From Akkermansia muciniphila (GTDB taxonomy: Bacteria; Verrucomicrobiota; Verrucomicrobiia; Verrucomicrobiales; DEV007), in contig CAMCXS010000043.1 of the NCBI GenBank assembly GCA_945883495.1, forward strand, positions 1-50,535: 50,535 bases of DNA, given 5' to 3'. Every line of letters starts with the position of its first letter. The stretch's first letter is position 1. This document shows positions 6,246-15,317 of the stretch, piece after piece. The notes under the pieces were generated by a model. The model saw nothing but the letters and a program-made list of their open reading frames with translations. It was not told the DNA's origin and searched no databases. Position numbers and translations under genes: made by a program.

Positions 6246-7658
6246 AGGAAGAATGGCACCTCCACCCTCCTTCCTTCTCTTCCCTCCACCGGGCAGATTG
6301 GCGGCTTCGCTTTTGGGAAGATAGGATGCCAATTCCACCTTCATCTCTCTGCGCTCGGGATCGTGGGAGAGGTTGGTATATTCCAGCGGATCCGCCGAGT
6401 GATCGTAGAGCTCCTCGCTGCCATCAGCATAGCGAATGTAGCGGTAATCGCCAAACCGGATGGCATGGTTCCCGAGGCCGTGGGTGGTGATGGCGGGTTG
6501 ATCCCAGTCTGCCGACGGATCTTCCAGAATGGGCGTCATATCGAAGCCTTCCAGATGATCGGGGCGTGGCAGCTTGGCCAGGGAGGCGAGCGTTGGATAG
6601 ATGTTGAGGTAATCGACCGGCCAATGGCAAACTCCGCCTTTCTCTGGTGTGAGGCCGGGGACTTTCCAGAGGAAGACAGTGCGGGTTGGTTCTTCCCAGA
6701 GGGCGAACTTCCGCCAGTGGAATTTCTCTCCCAGACTCCAGCCGTGGTCGCTCCACAAGCAGACGATGGTGTCTTTGCGGCGGGCGGAGGCTTCCAGGGC
6801 GTTGAGGAGGCGGCCGATCTCGTAATCACAATAGGCAATCGTCGCCAGATAGGCCTGAACGGCTTCTTTCCAACGGCCTGAGGCCACGATCTTCGCATGG
6901 TCGCCTTCCGGCCCCGCCATTTTCACCCCGGCGGGCGGAACGTCGTTGAGGTCGTCTTCGCGATGGGGCGGCAGCTCGATAGAGTCGAGCGGGAACTTGT
7001 CGAACCATTCCTTGGGCACGCTGAAGGGCATGTGCGGCTTGACCAATCCGCAGGCAATGAAGAAGGGGTTGGCGCTATCTTCGCGCAGCCGGTCGATGCA
7101 CCAATCGACCACGCCGTGATCGGGCATTTCTTCGTTAGTGTTCGCCAGAGGATAGAACTCGATGCCTCCGACGCCTTGGTCTTGGGCGGAGGGATGGGGG
7201 GTGAGCTTGCCGCTTTTGCCGTCGAAGTAATCGGTCCACTCCCCTCCCCTGTCAGCGGCGCCGTGGTAGATTTTGCCCGCTCCGTAGACCCGGTATCCGT
7301 GCTGGAAAAAGTGGCTATTCAGGAGCTGGGTTTCGGGAATGCCGGGGCGCCAATTTTGGGCGTTGGTATAGCAGCCGGTGGAGCTCGGCCGACGACCCGA
7401 CATCAATGAAGCGCGAGACGGATTGCAGGCGGGGGCGGTGCAATAGGCATTCGTGAAGGCAACGCTTTGTCCGGCGAGGCGATCCAGATTCGGCGTCCGC
7501 GTTTGTGCGTTGCGGCCGAGGTAGCCGACCCAATGATTGAGGTCATCGATGGCGATGAAGAGGACGTTCGGCGGCTTCGCTTCCGCGGCCGGGAGCGGAG
7601 AGAGCACGAGAAGGGAGAACGCGAAAGCAAGAGCCGGAGCGGGATGGAGCGGATTCAT
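6240..7658 (-). CDS. Secreted sulfatase, iduronate-2-sulfatase-like
   Basis: A 472-residue family S1 formylglycine sulfatase with a signal peptide (about residues 1-26). The core opens PPNVLFIAIDDLNHWVGYLG with metal-binding D38/D39. The sulfatase signature is C78-N-P-S-R82 followed by ASLMSGRRP, whose Cys is converted to formylglycine. SDHGWSLGEKFHWRKFALWE is the second metal/active-site block, typical of the iduronate-2-sulfatase/choline-sulfatase branch. The enzyme probably removes sulfate from a polysaccharide in the periplasm. The ATG overlaps the stop of the upstream sulfatase (ATGA, 7655-7658). The last ~20 residues are low-complexity (GGGKRRKEGGGAILPP) and run into a dispersed repeat, so the natural C-terminus may have been altered. 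The substrate cannot be named. Confidence 0.92.
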   Translation of the reverse strand: MNPLHPAPALAFAFSLLVLSPLPAAEAKPPNVLFIAIDDLNHWVGYLGRNAQTRTPNLDRLAGQSVAFTNAYCTAPACNPSRASLMSGRRPSSTGCYTNAQNWRPGIPETQLLNSHFFQHGYRVYGAGKIYHGAADRGGEWTDYFDGKSGKLTPHPSAQDQGVGGIEFYPLANTNEEMPDHGVVDWCIDRLREDSANPFFIACGLVKPHMPFSVPKEWFDKFPLDSIELPPHREDDLNDVPPAGVKMAGPEGDHAKIVASGRWKEAVQAYLATIAYCDYEIGRLLNALEASARRKDTIVCLWSDHGWSLGEKFHWRKFALWEEPTRTVFLWKVPGLTPEKGGVCHWPVDYLNIYPTLASLAKLPRPDHLEGFDMTPILEDPSADWDQPAITTHGLGNHAIRFGDYRYIRYADGSEELYDHSADPLEYTNLSHDPERREMKVELASYLPKSEAANLPGGGKRRKEGGGAILPP

Positions 7659-9253
7659 TTGGCCACGGGGGCGGGACGTTGACGGAGGGCTTCCATTTCC
7701 ATGACCTGGGCGTTCCATTTCTTCTCCAGATCGGCGGCGATCTCGGGATGCGAGGCCACGAGATTCGTCGATTCCGCCCGGTCTTTGGAGAGATCATAGA
7801 GCTCCCAGGGCTCGCCACGGGCGGCGACGAGCTTCCAATCCCCGACGCGGATGGCGCGGTTCCCTTCGTGAAGCCACCAGAGGGAGTCGCGCTCGATGGC
7901 CACGTCCTTGGCGAAGGCGGGGACCAAGCTGCGACCCGGAGCGGGTGGGAGCGGCTGGCCCTCCCAGGCTGCGGGCTTGGTGATCCCGGCGGCCTGCAGG
8001 ATGGTGGGAACGATGTCGATGAGGTGAGCCGGGGAATGTCGCAATTCTCCTTTGGCCGCGATCCGGGCAGGCCAGTGAACGATCAGGGGCGTGGCGATGC
8101 CTCCCTCGTGGACCCAGGTTTTGTGGCGGCGGAAGGGCGTGTTCGCGGCGCTGGAAAAACCGGGTCCGAGGCAAAGATACGAGGCGGCGCTGCCGGGCGG
8201 AGCGCTGGGATCGTGACCGCCGTGACGCACCATGATTTCCGCGCTGGCTCCGTTGTCAGAAGCGAAGAGAATCAGGGTGTTCTCCAACTGGCCGGTGCCG
8301 CTGAGATGATCGAGCAAGCGGCCGATTTCGCGATCCATGCGATCGACCATCGCGGCGTGGATGGCCATTTTCGTGGCTTGGAAGCGGCGCTGTTCGTCGG
8401 TAAGGTCCGCCCAGGGCAACGGCCGGTTGACCTCGCCAGGACCGAGCTTGGCCATGGCTTCGGGAAAGGCGTAGGGCGGGCCGACTTCGGGCTCCAAGGC
8501 CGACAAGGGCGTGTTGACCAATCCGATTTCCCGCTGTCGCGCGCTTCGTTCCTGCCGCAGCGCTTCCCACCCGGCAAGATAGCGATCCCGATAGCGCTCG
8601 ATATCCTGCGGCAACGCATGCAGCGGAAAGTGGGGTGCGATGAAGGCAATATACTGGAAGAACGGCTTGCCGGCGTCGTTCAGGTTATGATCCCGCAAAC
8701 AACCCAACGCGTGATCGATCGTGGCGGTGGTGGCGTAATAGCCAGATTCGTCCGCCGGCACCTTCACCGGGACGTCGTCGATATCGTTGCCTTTCGCGGT
8801 AAAATAGTTCCCCTGATTCTCCACATTTAAGGAGCGGTCGAATCCACCGGCGAGGACCTTGCCGTCGATGTGCCACTTGCCGCTGTGATACGCGCGGTAG
8901 CCGTGCGGCTTGAGGAAATCCGGGAGGAGGCGGGCCCAGCTGGGCCGCGGATTCTTGCCGCCGCCACCCTTGGCCTCCGGAAGCGCATCGCGGTTGACTT
9001 GTTGGGCATAGTAGCCGGTGAGGAGGGCGGCCCGGCTCGGCCAACAGCGGGCGGTGTTGTAGCATTGGCTGAAACGAAGTCCGCCCGCCGCAAGCCGGTC
9101 GAGATTGGGAGTGGCGATCTCGCCGCCATAGCAGCCTAGATCGGAGTAGCCGAGGTCATCGGCGAGGATGAGGACGACATTGGGCGGAGCGGCGGCGAGA
9201 CCTGAACCGGCAAGGAGAGCTAGGCAAACAAGGGTGCGGATCATCGGGGGCAT
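7655..9253 (-). CDS. Secreted arylsulfatase
   Basis: A 532-residue S1 sulfatase. The signal peptide is MPPMIRTLVCLALLAGSGLA. PPNVVLILADDLGYSDLGCYGG carries D32/D33; C70-W-P-S-R74 followed by AALLTGYY is the formylglycine site; SGKWHI and ASDNGASAE are further active-site blocks; WELYDLSKDRAESTNL is the usual C-terminal feature. The start at 9253 is set by a perfect AGGAGG 7-9 bases upstream; longer frames lack this and would hide the signal peptide. The next sulfatase gene begins inside its stop codon, so the two are co-translated. Together with the divergent GH28 enzyme this suggests breakdown of a sulfated, uronate-containing polysaccharide. No sulfatase-maturing enzyme lies in the window. 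Confidence 0.93.
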   Translation of the reverse strand: MPPMIRTLVCLALLAGSGLAAAPPNVVLILADDLGYSDLGCYGGEIATPNLDRLAAGGLRFSQCYNTARCWPSRAALLTGYYAQQVNRDALPEAKGGGGKNPRPSWARLLPDFLKPHGYRAYHSGKWHIDGKVLAGGFDRSLNVENQGNYFTAKGNDIDDVPVKVPADESGYYATTATIDHALGCLRDHNLNDAGKPFFQYIAFIAPHFPLHALPQDIERYRDRYLAGWEALRQERSARQREIGLVNTPLSALEPEVGPPYAFPEAMAKLGPGEVNRPLPWADLTDEQRRFQATKMAIHAAMVDRMDREIGRLLDHLSGTGQLENTLILFASDNGASAEIMVRHGGHDPSAPPGSAASYLCLGPGFSSAANTPFRRHKTWVHEGGIATPLIVHWPARIAAKGELRHSPAHLIDIVPTILQAAGITKPAAWEGQPLPPAPGRSLVPAFAKDVAIERDSLWWLHEGNRAIRVGDWKLVAARGEPWELYDLSKDRAESTNLVASHPEIAADLEKKWNAQVMEMEALRQRPAPVAK

Positions 9254-9368
9254 CAATCTACACCTCCTTGCCTGAGGAGAGCCGTGGCTGGACCTTCGAC
9301 GGCTGGGGAAAACGTCCCGTGGAGCCAAAAACCAGTTGTGCCCGCCGCTTGGATGCCGAGGATCCGGG

Positions 9369-10883
9369 ATGACCCTGCGCGGCGCCCTCCCCTGTATATT
9401 CCTCTTGCTCATCGCCGCAACGGCTCAGGGCGCCAGTGTTTCGGTCGATTTGAATGGAGCCCCCGCCGAAGTCGTTGCCTACGAGGATCTGGAGGTCGTG
9501 CACTTCCCGTTCCCTGGTCCCACGAACGTGCGGATTCAACGGCTCGACGGTCAAGCCATCGGCGAGCATCGGATCCGGCCGGAGCGCCTCGGCTACCACG
9601 GCGAGGGGCAAGGGGCGGAACTGACCTTCACCTTGGAGCAGCCTCGCCAGCTCATCGTCAATGTCGACAAGCTGCGCAAACTGCTCCTGATCGCCGAGCG
9701 GCCCCATCCGGACAAGCCGTCCGGCCCCAAGGTGGTCAATGCCGTGGCGGCGGGGGCCGATCCTTCGGGAAAAGCGGATAGCACGGCGGCGCTGCAGCAG
9801 GCGATTGACGGTCTGGCTCCCGGCGGCGTCCTCTATTTTCCGGCGGGCCAGTATCTTAGCGGTTCGTTGGAACTAAAAAGCGAGATGACGCTCTATCTCG
9901 ACTTTGGCGCTCTCCTCAAGGGCAGCCCGGATCCGGAGACGCATCGGTTCCAGAAGAGCTATCTCTACTTCCTGCGCGGCACCGATTTGCACGATGTCCG
10001 CATTGCCGGACCCGGAATCATCGACGCCAACGGGAATGCGGTGCGGACGGCTTGGCAGACGAAGCTGAAGCAAACCAAAGTGCCAGGCCGCGCCCTATTG
10101 CTCCAGCGCATCCGGAACCTTGAGCTTCGCGACGTGACGGTGCGGGATTCGTATTCCTGGAACGTCCACCTCGTCGAATGCGACCACGCCCGAATCGACA
10201 ACGTCAAGGTGCTCAGCAATGTCACGCACAGCAACGGTGACGGGTTTGACATTGATGGCTGTGTGGATGTGGAGATGAGCAACTGCTTCGTCTACGCGGA
10301 AGATGACGCCATCAGCCCCAAGGCTTCTTGGTCCCACCGCACGCCGGAGAAGTATCGAATCCGCGATTGTATCCTTTGGAGCCAGAACGCCACGGGAATC
10401 CGGCTGGGGGACGAGACGGATGCGCCGGAATTCCGCGACATGGTGTTCGAGAATATCGATATCCTGCGGGCCAACAGCATGCTGCGGATTTACAATTATG
10501 ATGGCGGCGATCTCCATGGGATCGTGTTCCGCAACATCTGGTTGGGAGAGTATTCCGCAGACGTGCAAGAGCTTGGCTACGAAGAAACAGCGCGCACCAA
10601 GCCGGCGCACGAAGGCGTCACTTCGTTGCTGCATATCTATGTGCGTCCGCGGACCGAGAAGTCCCGGCTGGGAGTGGTGCACGACATTTTGCTGGACGGG
10701 ATCCACTCGCAGAAGCTGGCGAAGACCCGTCTCACGGGCACGGCTCGGGACGATGGCCGGAAATCGATTCGCGACATCCGGTTCAAGGACTGCTGGGAAG
10801 GCGATCGCGCCTTGCCCACCCTGGAAGTGCTGCGGGTGAAAGTGGGCGAAGACGCCTCCGAGGTCTCGGTGATCGCGCCCTGA
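9369..10883 (+). CDS. Glycoside hydrolase family 28 (polygalacturonase-like)
   Basis: A 504-residue secreted enzyme with signal peptide TLRGALPCIFLLLIAATAQG. A short beta domain spans about residues 23-110. A right-handed beta-helix starts near 120 (VVNAVAAGADPSGKADSTAA, the usual GH28/pectate lyase-fold opening). Catalytic blocks are N289-G-D-G-F-D-I-D (in place of the classic NTD), E311-D-D313 (the DD pair), and TGIRLGDE in the place of the GHG motif. The RIK motif is not clear. These departures fit GH28 members acting on unusual uronic acid or rhamnose links rather than plain polygalacturonan. GAGGA lies 6 bases upstream of the ATG. It is divergent from the sulfatase operon with a 115-base shared promoter region (9254-9368). 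Confidence 0.85.
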   Translation: MTLRGALPCIFLLLIAATAQGASVSVDLNGAPAEVVAYEDLEVVHFPFPGPTNVRIQRLDGQAIGEHRIRPERLGYHGEGQGAELTFTLEQPRQLIVNVDKLRKLLLIAERPHPDKPSGPKVVNAVAAGADPSGKADSTAALQQAIDGLAPGGVLYFPAGQYLSGSLELKSEMTLYLDFGALLKGSPDPETHRFQKSYLYFLRGTDLHDVRIAGPGIIDANGNAVRTAWQTKLKQTKVPGRALLLQRIRNLELRDVTVRDSYSWNVHLVECDHARIDNVKVLSNVTHSNGDGFDIDGCVDVEMSNCFVYAEDDAISPKASWSHRTPEKYRIRDCILWSQNATGIRLGDETDAPEFRDMVFENIDILRANSMLRIYNYDGGDLHGIVFRNIWLGEYSADVQELGYEETARTKPAHEGVTSLLHIYVRPRTEKSRLGVVHDILLDGIHSQKLAKTRLTGTARDDGRKSIRDIRFKDCWEGDRALPTLEVLRVKVGEDASEVSVIAP

Positions 10884-10972
10884 AGCGAAGCCCAGGAAAT
10901 GACAATTCACGCCCAGCGCGTGGCGGAGGGGGGCTGAAGTTGCGGCGCGTCATCGAGATACGCGCAGTCCCC

Positions 10973-12178
10973 ATGATCAATTTGACCCGCCTCTGGACCG
11001 GCACCGCCCAGCCCGCCGATCACCTCCGTTATGGCCAAGGCCATCAAGCCGCCGGCAGCGCCCGGACCCGGCGCCCCATCGTCGTCTGGAACATCACCCG
11101 GACCTGCAATCTGCGTTGCGTCCATTGCTATTCCGACTCCGCCGCGCAGCGCTACGATGGCGAACTCAGCTGGGAGCAGATGGTCGATGTGGTAGCGGAC
11201 CTGGCGCAATATAAAATCCCGGCGCTATTGCTCTCCGGCGGGGAACCGATGACGCATCCGCGTTTCTTTGATCTCGTCGAGCTGGCCTCGGACACTGGGA
11301 TCAAGCTGACCATCTCCACCAACGGCACCCGGATCACACCGGAGAACGTCTGGCTGCTCAAGGACGCCAACGTGGCCTATGTCGGTATCTCCCTGGATGG
11401 GATCGGCGAGATCCACGATCGCTTCCGGGGCCGTCAAGGGGCCTTCGATGCGGCGGTGCGCGGGTTCCGGCTTTGCCGCGAAGTGGATCAGAAGACGGGC
11501 CTCCGGCTCACCTTGACCCGCCACAACGTGGAGAACATTGAGCGCATTCTGGACTTCATCGAGCAGGAAGAGATCCAGCGCGTTTGCTTCTACCATTTGG
11601 TCCCGGCGGGCCGCGGCAGTTCGCTCCAGGTCTTGCGGCCCGAAGAGACGCGCTCTGCCATCGATACCTTGATTGCCCGGGTTGAGAACTGGCACGGCCG
11701 GGGCATTGATCGTGAGGTGCTGACGGTGACGCAACCGGCTGACGGGGCCTACCTTCTGGCGCGTATGGAGCGGGAGAATCACCCGAACCTGGACGAAGCG
11801 TCCCGGCTGTTATCTTGGAACGGCGGCGGGGCGAACAGCACCGGGCGCGGGATTGCGAATATCGATACGCAGGGGAACGTGCACCCCGACCAATTCTGGC
11901 AAGACACCGTCCTCGGCAACGTGAAGAACACGCCGTTTTCGGTGATTTGGGAAGGGCAACACGAAGCTTCCGCGCCGGAGCTGGAGCGGATCCGATCGAT
12001 CGGTCTGCTGAGTGCCGAAGAGCGTAGGGAGAAAATGGAAGGCGCGTGCGCGGACTGCCGCTGGTTCACCGTTTGCGGTGGTGGGTTCCGCACGCGCGCG
12101 GCGTTCGCGAATGGCCACCTCTGGGGCAGCGATCCTGGTTGTTATCTGGAAGAGCAGGAGCGTCTGGCGGTTGCGTAA
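10973..12178 (+). CDS. Radical SAM enzyme of the AhbC/NirJ (heme biosynthesis) type
   Basis: A 401-residue enzyme. The opening MINLTRLWTGTAQPADHLRY is typical of AhbC, AhbD and NirJ, radical SAM enzymes that modify siroheme-derived tetrapyrroles. The radical [4Fe-4S] cluster ligands are C45-x3-C49-x2-C52 (CNLRCVHC), followed by LLLSGGEP and ISTNGT. A C-terminal cysteine set, C359, C362, C368 and C390 (CADCRWFTVCGG and GSDPGCYL), fits the auxiliary cluster of this group. NirJ acts in heme d1 synthesis; AhbC removes acetate side chains of 12,18-didecarboxysiroheme in the alternative heme pathway. Sequence alone does not decide between them, and no other heme gene is near. A 9-base-pair hairpin follows the stop, so it is probably transcribed alone. 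Confidence 0.8.
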   Translation: MINLTRLWTGTAQPADHLRYGQGHQAAGSARTRRPIVVWNITRTCNLRCVHCYSDSAAQRYDGELSWEQMVDVVADLAQYKIPALLLSGGEPMTHPRFFDLVELASDTGIKLTISTNGTRITPENVWLLKDANVAYVGISLDGIGEIHDRFRGRQGAFDAAVRGFRLCREVDQKTGLRLTLTRHNVENIERILDFIEQEEIQRVCFYHLVPAGRGSSLQVLRPEETRSAIDTLIARVENWHGRGIDREVLTVTQPADGAYLLARMERENHPNLDEASRLLSWNGGGANSTGRGIANIDTQGNVHPDQFWQDTVLGNVKNTPFSVIWEGQHEASAPELERIRSIGLLSAEERREKMEGACADCRWFTVCGGGFRTRAAFANGHLWGSDPGCYLEEQERLAVA

Positions 12179-12179
12179 G

Positions 12180-12212
12180 GCGGAACGGAAGGGGGAACGG
12201 GAGCCGTTCCGC
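12180..12212 (+). terminator. Hairpin after the radical SAM gene
   Basis: GCGGAACGG (12180-12188) and CCGTTCCGC (12204-12212) form a perfect 9-base stem with a 15-base loop, starting 2 bases after the stop codon. There is no clear T tract, so it may protect the transcript end or work with Rho. The following 12213-12409 shows no gene. Confidence 0.5.
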
Positions 12213-12409
12213 TACGAGGGGCGGGCTTCGCGGGCAAGGTGCAACTCTGTTCATTGCAATGCGCCTGTGGATTGGGCCGCACCGAGAGCGCGGCGTTGGG
12301 CTGGAAGACGGTGGCATGCACGCTGCTCCCTGATTGAGAGGGGTGGGGCCGTGGCGTCTTTCAAGAAGAACGCTGCAAGTTGAGACATCGACAGCAAACC
12401 TCATCCAAC

Positions 12410-12907
12410 ATGTACGCAAATCGCATCGCCGCCCTTGCTGGCGGATTGGCTCTGTTGACCTTCCCTGCCGTCTCCCCGGCAGCGGAAAAAGATGACTGCC
12501 AGTATCGATACCGATACGGATACGGCCGTTACTCACCGGTTCGGTATTACGGCGGATATTATCCAGGGCGCTATTATGGCTACGGTGCCCGGGTTCATGG
12601 AGCGCCGCTCATCGGCGCAGGCTTTGGTGTGGGCTATCCGCGCTACGGCTCCCGCTACGGGCGCTACTACAATCCAGGCCCGAGAGTGGGGAGCCGGATT
12701 GGCTTTGGCTCCGGTTCTCCAGGCTACTACGGGCGGCCGTATCGATACGCAGGCTATGGCTATCCCGGGTATTGGGGCGGAGGGTATCGACGTGCCTATT
12801 ATCCCGCCGCCACAGCCTATCGCCGTTCGTACTACGGCGGACCGGCCTACCGCCGCAGCTACTATCCCGTGGCCGGACAGCGCCGGGCATATCGTTCCGG
12901 CCGGTGA
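12410..12907 (+). CDS. Secreted Tyr/Gly/Arg-rich protein
   Basis: A 165-residue protein with a signal peptide of about 24 residues (MYANRIAALAGGLALLTFPA, cut after SPAA). The mature part is almost entirely Tyr, Gly, Arg and Pro, with repeats such as YRYGYGRYSPVRYYGGYYPG and YRRSYYGGPAYRRSYYP. Such low-complexity, strongly basic Tyr-rich proteins may be structural envelope or matrix proteins, but no function is established. The ATG at 12410 is chosen because the signal peptide begins there. A strong inverted repeat follows the stop codon. The small protein at 48685-49035 is a compositionally similar secreted Tyr/Arg/Pro protein, though not obviously homologous. Confidence 0.75.
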   Translation: MYANRIAALAGGLALLTFPAVSPAAEKDDCQYRYRYGYGRYSPVRYYGGYYPGRYYGYGARVHGAPLIGAGFGVGYPRYGSRYGRYYNPGPRVGSRIGFGSGSPGYYGRPYRYAGYGYPGYWGGGYRRAYYPAATAYRRSYYGGPAYRRSYYPVAGQRRAYRSGR

Positions 12908-12924
12908 CCGGGCGGAAAGGAAAC

Positions 12925-12957
12925 AGCCCGCGCCCTCTTGCGGAAGGGGCGCGGGCT
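12925..12957. terminator. Convergent-gene hairpin
   Basis: AGCCCGCGCCC (12925-12935) and GGGCGCGGGCT (12947-12957) form a perfect 11-base GC stem with an 11-base loop. It lies between convergent genes (stops at 12907 and 12981) and could serve both. No T tract follows on either strand. Confidence 0.6.
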
Positions 12958-12980
12958 GGCGCGGGCGCTTGGCGCGTGAT

Positions 12981-15317
12981 TCAAGCGCGGCGCAGGCTCA
13001 TGGCCTTCTTCTCAAGAGTGGCGATCCGTTCGTAAAGTTCCCGTTCGCGATCTTCGGACCGGCGTAGCCGCTCGGTTGCGCGATTCCGAAGTGCCAAGAC
13101 TCGCTCGTAGTCCGCCAGGGCGTCCCGGAGATCGCCTTTCTGGGCCTGAAGATCATCCACCTTGGCCGTCGTATCAGCGAGGAGGGCGACTTTGGCGGCC
13201 AGGTCGTCTTCGGCCTTGTTCCGGGCGGACTGAAGATCGTCCATGCGCACCTGGAAGGAGGATTCCAAGTCGCGATACTGGGCTTCCAAACCGCGGAGGA
13301 ATTCCCGGTGCTGGGCGATACCCGCCTCAAGCGCCGCATGTTCGCGACCCCGTTCCGCGATTTGCTCCAGCAAGTGCTCGCGATCCGCTTCGATTGCTTC
13401 GCAGCGGGCCTGTTCGGATGCGATCCGCTCAGTGATGGCTTCGAGAGCGTTGTTCGCTTCGCCAACCTTGAGCAATACCGCTTCGAGCTGCGTAGCGTGG
13501 GCTTGGATGACACTTGCTTGCTCAGCGGTGACTGACTTCAATCGAGCTTCGGCGGCATGGAGCTCTTGCTCGCGGGTGTTGGCCACGGCTTGGAGACGGG
13601 CAAAGCTGGTTTGCAACTCCGCGAGCGAGGCACGCTGCGAAACCAACTCATCCTCCCGCGCCGCGCACTGCTTGGTCAGTCGCACGCGGTCTTCGGTGGC
13701 ATCCTCGATCTCTTCAGCGAGCTTTTCCCGGCGGAAGCGCATCTCCTCTGTCTCGTAAGCGCAGAGGCTGAACTCCGCTTCGCTCTGCGCCAGCTTGGCG
13801 TCGAGGTCATCGAGACGGCTCTGTCCTTGGGCGAGCAGTTCACGGGCGCAGCGAGCCTCTTCCTCTTTGCGGACAATGTCCGTTTGCAACCCCGCCAGTT
13901 CCTCGCGGCGCTGGGCCAGCGTGGAGTCGAGGATTTCCAGCTCCCTTGAACCGATTTGGCGCATTTCCTCCAAATCGTCGATGCTCCCGCGCAACGCGGT
14001 CACTTCGGCCTGCACGTCTTCGCGCTTCTGCTCGACGGTGGCGAGATCGTCCCGGAGGGCCGCCAGTTGAGCCACACGGGCGGCGCACTCGGACTCCAAG
14101 TTCACCAAGCTCTGGCGTTCCTCCTCTCCGCAGGCTTCGACTTCCCGCAGGGCGGTTCGGGCTGCCTCGGCCGACGCTTCGGCTTCGGCTCGATCCTTGT
14201 TGCGCTGGATCACTTGGGCAGTCACCTCCTCCAGCTTTTTGGTTTCCGCGACTTGTTTCGCCTCCACTTCTTGAAGGGCTGCGCAGAGGCGATCCCCTTG
14301 CACACGGAAGGAGTCTCGCGCCGCCTCAGCTTCAGCCGCTTCCTGCCGTAAGGTAGCCACCATTCCGCGCAACTCCTCGACATCTAGAGTGAGCGCTTGG
14401 ACGGCGGTTCTCTCCGCGTCGCGCAATTCGACAAGGGCATCGAGGTCTCGCTGTGCGGCTTCGGTCTCGGCACTCTGGATTTCGCGCCGGCTTTGCAGCG
14501 ATTCCAATTCGCCAAGGAGTGCGGAGAGCGTGGCTCGTCCGGTCTCGATTTCCGCCAACACGGTGTCCCGCTCCCGGCGGCAAGTGGCCAACTTTTCCGA
14601 CTCCATCGGGATGACGGCTTCGTAGCCGTCCACGTCACTTTGGAGGCGCTGCGCCCAGCGTTGCAAGCGGTCGATCGATTCCCGCAGTGTGGCTTCCTCT
14701 TCCTTCAATCGCTCCAGTTTCTTGGCACGATCGGCGAAGGTCGCCTCGGCACTCTGCAGCTCAGCGATGTTTTGCTGCAAGCTGGTTCGCGTTTCCTCCA
14801 GCTGACTCACCTTGGCCTTGGCGGCGTCCAGCTCGCGAGCGGCTTCGCGGGCCGAAGCGATCTGCATTTTGAGCTGCTTGAGTTCACGCGACTTCTCCGC
14901 GATCGCCATCTCCGTTCCCTGCAATTTCTTGGCGGGGTTACCTCCAAGAAGCGACAGACCGAGCCAACTCGGAGCTTCTCCGGCGGACGCTTTCATCCGA
15001 TTCAGCTCCGCGCGGGTTTCCGATAGTTCCCGGCGCAGCCGTTCCGCCTCCGTTGGAGACGGGGTGCGGGGGCCGTCCAGGATTCCGGTCTCGCCATCGG
15101 CCACCAGTTCCAGAACATCATCGATTTCTCCAAAGTGAAGTGGATCGTCGCCCGGAGTGGCGGCCAGTGGGTTGCGCTGCCCTAACGCCGGGACGGCATG
15201 GTCCCTCGCGGCGGGACCAGTGAGATCCAGAGTATCTGGGTCGTGCAACCCTGGAAGACAAGCTCCGACAGGGGCGGGATCGGTTGGATTCGAGTCGGGA
15301 AGGTTGTTTTGGAACAT
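12981..15317 (-). CDS. Long coiled-coil protein, function unknown
   Basis: A 778-residue protein. The first ~90 residues are Pro-rich and probably unstructured. From about residue 90 to the end it is nearly continuous heptad-like Glu/Ala/Leu/Arg/Lys sequence, such as ELRGMVATLRQEAAEAEAAR and LQAEVTALRGSIDDLEEMRQ-type stretches, so it should form a long coiled coil. There are no Walker motifs, so it is not an SMC or RecN ATPase, and no signal peptide or membrane span. A cytoskeletal, chromosome-organising or scaffold role is possible but unsupported. It is a single gene, convergent with 12410-12907. Its leader, 15318-15410, is unusually AT-rich for this genome and probably holds its promoter. 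Confidence 0.75.
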   Translation of the reverse strand: MFQNNLPDSNPTDPAPVGACLPGLHDPDTLDLTGPAARDHAVPALGQRNPLAATPGDDPLHFGEIDDVLELVADGETGILDGPRTPSPTEAERLRRELSETRAELNRMKASAGEAPSWLGLSLLGGNPAKKLQGTEMAIAEKSRELKQLKMQIASAREAARELDAAKAKVSQLEETRTSLQQNIAELQSAEATFADRAKKLERLKEEEATLRESIDRLQRWAQRLQSDVDGYEAVIPMESEKLATCRRERDTVLAEIETGRATLSALLGELESLQSRREIQSAETEAAQRDLDALVELRDAERTAVQALTLDVEELRGMVATLRQEAAEAEAARDSFRVQGDRLCAALQEVEAKQVAETKKLEEVTAQVIQRNKDRAEAEASAEAARTALREVEACGEEERQSLVNLESECAARVAQLAALRDDLATVEQKREDVQAEVTALRGSIDDLEEMRQIGSRELEILDSTLAQRREELAGLQTDIVRKEEEARCARELLAQGQSRLDDLDAKLAQSEAEFSLCAYETEEMRFRREKLAEEIEDATEDRVRLTKQCAAREDELVSQRASLAELQTSFARLQAVANTREQELHAAEARLKSVTAEQASVIQAHATQLEAVLLKVGEANNALEAITERIASEQARCEAIEADREHLLEQIAERGREHAALEAGIAQHREFLRGLEAQYRDLESSFQVRMDDLQSARNKAEDDLAAKVALLADTTAKVDDLQAQKGDLRDALADYERVLALRNRATERLRRSEDRERELYERIATLEKKAMSLRRA

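Noticed and set aside
7679-8830. 383-residue open frame on the plus strand
   Set aside because: Antisense shadow of the arylsulfatase.
13946-14356. Plus-strand frames opposite the coiled-coil gene
   Set aside because: Arg/Pro/Leu-rich antisense readings of coiled-coil codons; the minus-strand protein explains the region.
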